In this document: piece after piece, positions 58,222 through 64,000 of the stretch
Position numbering within the stretch: the stretch's first letter is position 1
Layout: each line of letters starts with the position of its first letter
Origin: Aspergillus flavus
Lineage: Eukaryota; Ascomycota; Eurotiomycetes; Eurotiales; Aspergillaceae
Assembly (NCBI RefSeq): GCF_009017415.1
Contig: NC_092406.1
Span: forward strand, 3,658,001 to 3,722,000
DNA length: 64,000 nucleotides
Reading direction: 5' to 3'
The notes under the pieces: model-generated
What the model saw: only the letters and a program-made list of their open reading frames with translations
Databases searched by the model: none
What the model was told of the DNA's origin: nothing
Translations under genes and position numbers: made by a program

Positions 58222-60782
58222 ATGGCTATGAGCAGGATACGCGGCGCCTTTGCGGTGCCTAGAAAAGGGGAAACATTCGAATTGCGAGCTGGTCTTGTGT
58301 ATGCACTCCGAACTTCTGGCAATTACGCGTTCCTGCGAGTGTCACTAACGAGAATTACAGATCTCAATATGCCTACGAACGGTATGTCTCCGGTTGAGTT
58401 GCGATGATCCAGCACCTATACCGAGTTCAGTGATGATGTCTGACCCCGTCACAGAAAGGAGGCTATCCAGAAAACCATCATGGCCATGACCTTAGGAAAA
58501 GATGTCTCCGCCCTTTTCCCCGATGTCCTGAAGAATATTGCGACGAGCGATCTTGAACAGAAGAAATTAGTATACCTGTATCTGATGTGGGTGGCCCATG
58601 ACTGTCTCGATCGTCGCTCTGCATGCTGATATTCGATGCGCGGCAATCAGGAATTACGCCAAATCTCACCCGGATCTCTGTATTCTTGCCGTGAATACCT
58701 TCGTTCAAGACTCCGAAGACCCTAATCCCCTGATCAGGGCACTTGCAATCCGAACGATGGGATGTATTCGAGTGGACAAGATGGTCGACTACATGGAGGA
58801 GCCCCTCCGGAAGACTCTCAGGGATGAGTCGCCCTATGTCCGCAAGACAGCTGCCATTTGTGTTGCCAAGCTTTTCGATCTCAACCCCGGAATGTGTATG
58901 GAGAATGGTTTCCTGGAAATGCTTCAAGAGATGATTGGAGACCCCAACCCCATGGTGGTTGCGAACTCGGTGACAGCGCTCTCGGAGATCCACCACGCCG
59001 CGCCGGAAACCAATGCGCTCCAGGTCACAACCAATACATTACGCAAGCTATTGATGGCGTTGAACGAGTGCACAGAGTGGGGTCGAGTTACGATTCTCAC
59101 AACGCTGGCAGAGTACCGGACTACTGAGGTCACCGAATCAGAGCATATCTGTGAGCGCGTGGCCCCTCAATTCCAGCATGCGAATCCCAGTGTCGTGTTG
59201 GCCGCCGTCAAGGTCGTCTTTTTGCACATGAGGAATATCAAGGATGAACTCTCCAAGAACTATCTGAAGAAGATGGCCCCTCCCTTAGGTAATTTAGCCC
59301 CCTTGAACCCCACTATGGAGACAATCTAATCATGATGCTTGATTCTAGTAACTCTTGTCTCGTCAGCACCCGAAGTACAATATGTGGCTCTGAGAAATAT
59401 CGACCTATTACTGCAAAAACAGCCTGATATTCTAAACAAGGAGCTCCGTGTGTTCTTCTGCAAGTACAACGACCCGCCCTATGTCAAGTTCCAGAAGCTT
59501 GAGATCATGGTTCGCATTGCCAACGATCGCAATGTCGACCAACTTCTAGCAGAACTTAAGGAATACGCCCTGGAAGTGGACATGGACTTCGTGCGGCGCG
59601 CTGTCAAGGCCATCGGTCAGGTCGCCATCAAGATTGAGAACGCCAGTGAGAAGTGTGTTAACACATTGTTGGACTTGATCAACACGAAGGTCAACTACGT
59701 AGTGCAGGAGGCGATCGTGGTGATCAAGGACATTTTCCGGAAGTATCCTGGCTACGAAGGCATCATTCCCACCCTTTGCAAATGCATCGATGAGCTCGAT
59801 GAGCCTAACGCCAGAGCCGCGCTCATCTGGATCGTGGGAGAATATGCGGAGAAGATCAACAATGCCGGAGATATCCTAGCCGGATTCGTGGAAGGCTTTA
59901 ATGAAGAGTTCTCACAAACGCAGCTGCAAATCCTCACAGCTGTTGTTAAACTCTTCGTAAAACGGCCTGAAAAAGCCCAGGGACTAGTGCAGAAGGTTCT
60001 GCAGGCCGCTACAGCCGAGAACGACAACCCTGACGTTCGTGACCGTGCCTATGTGTACTGGCGCTTGCTCTCCAACACAAGCGACCCTGGTGCCACTAAG
60101 AACATCATGCTCTCTGAAAAGCCGCCGATCGTGACTACCATCCATTCTCTCCCCCCAGCACTTCTCGAAAAACTCCTCACCGAACTTTCTACCCTCGCCT
60201 CTGTATACCACAAGCCACCCGAGCAATTCGTGGGCCAAGGCAGATTTGGTGCCGACGCCGTTCAAAGGGCCGCCATCGAGTATGTACCCCTGCTAGCTGG
60301 ACTTTACTTGCTCTCTTCGCTAACCATTATTCTTTAGGGAACAAATCCAAAATGCACGTGAGAACCCATTGGCTGCGGCTGCGGCGGCGGCGGCAGTTAG
60401 TGGGAAGGCTCCGCCGCCCCAGAGTCAGAATAACGTCGAGAATCTTCTGGATATCGATTTCGACGGAGGTGCACCAGCCTCCGCTCAGAAGGAACCAAGC
60501 GCCGGCATGTCCGGCCTTGAAGGCCTTGCCGGCACACCTGTCCGGGTAGAGTCTCCCGCTGCCGGTGCTCCGGCGGGCAACAATAATCTGGATGATCTAC
60601 TGGGCGTGTTTGGCGACGGCGGAGGTGCTGCTGCCCCGGTCCCAGCCCCCAATGGTGGTAGTGCTAGCGCAGACCTCATGAATGGTTTCGCTGGGCTGGA
60701 TTTATCATCGAACACCACATCTCCACCACCGGGAGGAAGGCAGCCCAAGAAGACCAACGAGGACATTTTGTCACTGTTTTAA
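58222..60782 (+). CDS. APL2: AP-1 complex subunit beta (beta-adaptin)
   Basis: Six exons: 58222-58298, 58361-58381, 58455-58586, 58651-59288, 59349-60279 and 60338-60782; introns 58-73 nt; 747 residues. The second exon is only 21 nt (SQYAYE). The N-terminal trunk is classic beta-adaptin: [80 protein letters not shown]. The C-terminus is a hinge rich in Ala, Gly and Pro with acidic clathrin-box-like [12 protein letters not shown] and NLDDLLGVF, ending at DILSLF without the ear domain of animal proteins, which is normal for fungi. AP-1 sorts cargo into clathrin vesicles between trans-Golgi and endosomes. Confidence 0.95.
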
Positions 60783-61917
60783 ATCCATCGTCGATGTATG
60801 GGTGGGATCCAATATGTATAGCCGAAGACAGGTCAGCGTGGAGGTGCTTCAAAAGATGACTTAATCCTTGCATTCGGTATAGATTTCCACGGTCTTCATT
60901 GTTTGATTTCGCCAGCAATGCTCGCTGTGACCTTTTTATCCTTTTTATTCTTCTTCACTTGTGATTACTTGTATATCCTGAGCATCCTTTTCTTCAATCT
61001 TTCATGTCTATTTCCCATCAATGCTAGGGACGGAATCTAGAGACATTATTCTCTCACGTATCGTGACCCTTTGAATTATAACCCATATGTAGCAAGATGG
61101 CAAAACAAGACAACCAGATCCCGAGTCGGCCGATGGAGTACAACTACATTCGGCTCGCCGTGCCCTCGGAAACTTTTCGCGAATGCCGAAAATACAAGCA
61201 ATCCCGGGATTACTAAACATTTAGTAGTACCGCTGTCTCCAATTTGTTTTCTTCTTTTTCTTCCGTTTCTTCCCTCGTAGTGGAGCCGTTGGGGTTGGAG
61301 TCAGTGGAGGGACTCCATTGCATAGAATTGATTTGCTGGTATGGCAACATCTAAGTAAATGGTTTTTCGCGGTCATGTACAATGCCAATGGCGTGATAAT
61401 AGTAATCTGACGTATGTATCTAGTATCTACTCTGGATTTTCTCTAGTAGTACAGGATATAGACCGTACTTTAGGTCTGATAATAAGGATTGAAATCTGCC
61501 GTCTCGGCGCATTAGTGCCGATCATAAACCAGACACCGAGAATTAGCCGTCTTTATTTACGAAAAAATAAAATAAATCAATCAATAAAGGAAAGAAATAT
61601 GGAGCATAGTAAAAGGCAAATATCTCACCGACCTCCAATGAGCACGCTGTACATGACTTGCCCAGAAACCTCAGCATATACCAGTTTTGCCCCCAAGTAC
61701 GAATCAAAGCCGACTCTCGTCCCGTCAATACGTACGTACATACAAAATCAGAGAGTGGAGACCATGGCTTTCCAGACCCGCTATATCCGTAGAAATCCAT
61801 GGACGGTCCGGAGTAGATCCGTAAAGCCCATCGAGTCAGTATAAATGGTCCATGGGACCGGTTCCGGATCTGGTCTTTTCTGAACATCAGTCCCCAGAAT
61901 AGCACCACCAGGTCAAT
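60783..61917. other. Intergenic, promoter of the alcohol dehydrogenase gene
   Basis: About 1.1 kb between plus-strand genes. Open frames of 127-161 codons overlap on opposite strands at 61359-61926 but show no domain or splice structure. The right end, with CAGACCCGC and TATAAATGG near 61840, is the likely promoter. Confidence 0.4.
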
Positions 61918-63171
61918 ATGGCGCAAACAGACTACAAGTTTGAAGGATGGATGGGCCTGTCACCCGAGTCGGCAGATGGAAAGATGGTCTGGCAGGAATT
62001 TGAGCCAAAGGAATGGGAGGAGACCGATGTCGATATCAAGGTCACTCATTGTGGTGTTTGCGGATCGGATCTGCATACTCTCCGTAGCGGCTGGGTAGGT
62101 TACCTGGGTTCCTTTTTACATGGCTCAGCAGGATATATCATATTGAAGGGTAGAGGAATGAGATGGCTGACTCCTGGCACAGGGCCCTACCAAATATCCC
62201 TGCTGCGTTGGCCACGAGATCGTCGGTATTGCCGTCCGTGTAGGCTCGAAAGCCGTGGGCGATATCAAAGTCGGAGATCGTGTCGGCGTCGGCGCCCAGA
62301 GTGACTCGTGTCTGGGCCGTCTAGGTGATTGCCCCGAATGCGCTATGGGCTGGGAGCAATACTGCTCTCACAAGATCGTCGGCACGTACAACGGCATCCA
62401 TCTCAACGGCGGGAAATCCTACGGTGGATACTCGTTGTACAACCGTACCCCGTCCAACTTTGTCATCAAGATCCCAAATGCCATTCCCTCGGCCGAGGCA
62501 GCTCCCATGCTGTGCGGCGGTGTCACCGTCTACAGCCCCTTGAAGCACAATGGCTGCGGCCCCGGCAAACGCGTTGGAATCATCGGCGTCGGCGGACTGG
62601 GTCACTTCGGTGTTCTGTTCGCGAAGGCCATGGGCGCAGACAAAGTCGTCGCTATCTCGCGCAAGGCTAGCAAGAGTGCCGATTCACTGAAAATGGGCGC
62701 GGATATCTACATCGCCACGGACGATGAACCGGACTGGGCGACTAAATATGCCCGTTCCTTGGACCTTATTGTCTGCACGGTTTCTTCCTCCAAGGTACGT
62801 TTTTTACTTTATCTCATAACGACAGAGAATCACTCTGGAGTTGAGTTCATCCACGAGGCTAATGTCTGATTTAGATGCCCATGACGGAGTACCTGGGTCT
62901 TCTGGCTACCAACGGCAGTCTGGTTCAGGTCGGTCTTCCTGAGGATGGGACTCTTTTCGCGAATGTGCGTAACCTTATTCGCCGGGTGAAGGTTGAGAGT
63001 TCCTTTATTGGATCTCCCCGTGAGATTCGGGAGATGTTCGAGCTTGTTGCGGAGAAGGGTGTTAAGCCTTGGATTGAGGAGATCCCTATGAAGGATGCTA
63101 ATACCGCTATCGTGGATATGCATGCGGGTAAGGCGCGGTATCGTTATGTGCTGGTTAATGAGCAGCAGTGA
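61918..63171 (+). CDS. Zinc-dependent NADP alcohol dehydrogenase, cinnamyl-alcohol dehydrogenase/ADH6 type
   Basis: Three exons (61918-62094, 62183-62794, 62875-63171) with introns of 88 and 80 nt give 361 residues. The catalytic zinc site is VTHCGVCGSDLHTL with the following CCVGHEIVG; the structural zinc lobe is CLGRLGDCPECAMGWEQYC with four cysteines. The cofactor site is the Rossmann motif GIIGVGGLGHFG followed by AISRKASK, whose Ser/Arg residues suit NADP rather than NAD. Yeast relatives Adh6/Adh7 reduce aromatic and branched aldehydes to alcohols; the substrate here is unknown. Complete and normal in length. Confidence 0.94.
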
Positions 63172-63664
63172 TGTGTCTTGGGGGAGGAGTTGGCTTCGAT
63201 TTGTCTGTGGGTTGATAGACTTGGAGTATATGGTTTAGACAGATACCAAAATGGGATATGTGATAGACGACTCAGTCACTTTAGGTATTGGCGACACTCG
63301 ATGGATATAGTATTGCCGCTGTGAAGAGCCACTTTTAGTAATTCTCCAATGGATGTAGAAGCATTATTGTTCACACGACTACCAGACATTTCTGTGCTCA
63401 TCGATGTACCAAAAGTATAAAAACACAATATTATTATATATTACTAAAACGGTATTATCTGACAAATAAGAAACTCTTGCGCCATCCAACTTGTAACTTT
63501 TCTTTTCGTTTTTCTTGTGAGCAACAAATCTTAGGGGGATCAAATGTCAGACGATTATCAACGATCAAACAAATCAAACAGTGATATTATAACTTATCGA
63601 ACTGTTGCTCTTCTGGTATCTTAGATGGCCGATGTTCAGCTACCCTATCCTTGGGCAGCTGGGT
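63172..63664. other. Convergent intergenic region, no gene seen
   Basis: About 490 bp of AT-rich sequence between the 3' ends of two convergent genes. No frame or repeat of note. Confidence 0.45.
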
Positions 63665-64000
63665 TTAGAGCAGGATCATCACACCCATGACTGCAGCCAA
63701 GAGACCGACAGTAGGCTTGACAGCCCGAGCAGCACCAGTGAGTGGTGGCTGGGAGGGCTGAGCTGGGGAGACACCAGTAGGCGCGACTGGGGTCTCGCCA
63801 GGAGTGGTGGGCTGGACGGGGGAGACGCCAGTGGGCTGGACGGGAGTCTCACCCGGAACGGATGGCTGGACGGGAGTCTCGCCAGGAACAGAAGGTTGCA
63901 CAGGAGAGACGCCAGTGGGCTGGACGGGAGTCTCACCCGGAACGGATGGCTGGACGGGGGAGACGCCGGTGGGCTGGACGGGAGTCTCGCCAGGAACAGA
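63665..64000 (-). CDS. C-terminus of a repeat-rich GPI-anchored cell-surface protein, 5' end beyond window
   Basis: The frame is open from the right edge to a stop at 63665 (111 residues visible). It consists of tandem units of 18 residues (SVPGETPVQPTGVSPVQP and variants), then ARAVKPTVGLLAAVMGVMILL, a small-residue segment plus hydrophobic end typical of a GPI-anchor signal. Pro/Thr/Val-rich repeats before a GPI tail are common in fungal wall proteins such as CFEM proteins and adhesins. The N-terminal domain that would identify it is outside the window. Confidence 0.8.
   Translation of the reverse strand, partial: SVPGETPVQPTGVSPVQPSVPGETPVQPTGVSPVQPSVPGETPVQPSVPGETPVQPTGVSPVQPTTPGETPVAPTGVSPAQPSQPPLTGAARAVKPTVGLLAAVMGVMILL
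63770..64000. repeat. In-frame tandem repeat of about 54 nt
   Basis: Units of about 54 nt (and 36-nt partial units) encoding the SVPGETPVQP/TGVSPVQP pattern run off the right edge. They are nearly identical at the DNA level, so recent expansion is likely. Confidence 0.8.

Noticed and set aside
61359..61926. Overlapping 161- and 127-codon frames on opposite strands
   Set aside because: No recognisable content or splice signals; they lie in the promoter region of the alcohol dehydrogenase gene.
1..64000. CRISPR array, intact transposon, or secondary-metabolite cluster
   Set aside because: No spaced direct repeats, transposase, reverse transcriptase, PKS, NRPS or terpene synthase reading was found on either strand; the mix of genes is ordinary fungal chromosome.

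Overview
The window is nuclear DNA of a filamentous ascomycete, most likely Eurotiales (Aspergillus/Penicillium type). Reasons: genes are interrupted by many 44-90 nt introns with GT..AG ends and CTAAC/CTAAT-like branch points; a dispersed single 5S rRNA gene is present; and the gene content (Zn2Cys6 regulators, HET protein, GH16 CRH enzyme, M35-type protease, OPT transporter, Sld2, Clr5 and Swiss-Army-Knife HAD proteins) is typical of that group. Family names come from residues I recognise; no search was run. Exon joins were worked out by hand from splice signals and reading-frame continuity.

Left part (1-18.7 kb), accessory in character: a HET-domain protein running off the left edge, a 5S rRNA gene, an arsenic-detoxification pair in divergent arrangement (rhodanese/arsenate-reductase-like protein at 6.4-6.9 kb and ACR3 arsenite exporter at 7.3-8.7 kb), a Zn2Cys6 factor immediately downstream (8.8-11.1 kb), a 12-cysteine small secreted protein (12.3 kb), a 2.2 kb gene-empty stretch, and a second Zn2Cys6 factor (14.9-17.6 kb).

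Middle (18.7-40 kb), mostly housekeeping: an Apd1/sucrase-ferredoxin-like protein, Sld2, a Topors-like RING protein head-to-head with a HAD/SAK RNA-repair-like protein, a Clr5-domain protein, an OPT transporter, a GPI-anchored CRH chitin-glucan transglycosylase, a large propeller-like protein, and tubulin cofactor C.

Right part (40-64 kb): a phytase-like secreted esterase carrying an apparent one-base frameshift, an unrecognised small gene, a secreted M35-like protease with a Ser/Gly repeat tail, an acidic/basic conserved protein, a small Ser/Pro-rich protein, then a dense conserved block (alpha-COP, Erv1 oxidase, HIRIP3/DEK-C-like chromatin protein, a small membrane protein, AP-1 beta adaptin, a CAD-type alcohol dehydrogenase) and the C-terminus of a repeat-rich GPI-anchored protein at the right edge.

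The genes do not form one pathway. The clearest functional grouping is the arsenic pair with its neighbouring regulator. I saw no CRISPR array, intact transposon, secondary-metabolite core enzyme, or convincing previously undescribed system; the more unusual points are gene-structure oddities (15- and 21-nt micro-exons, overlapping opposed start codons, a frameshift, degraded 5' ends) and a clustered 9-mer motif.
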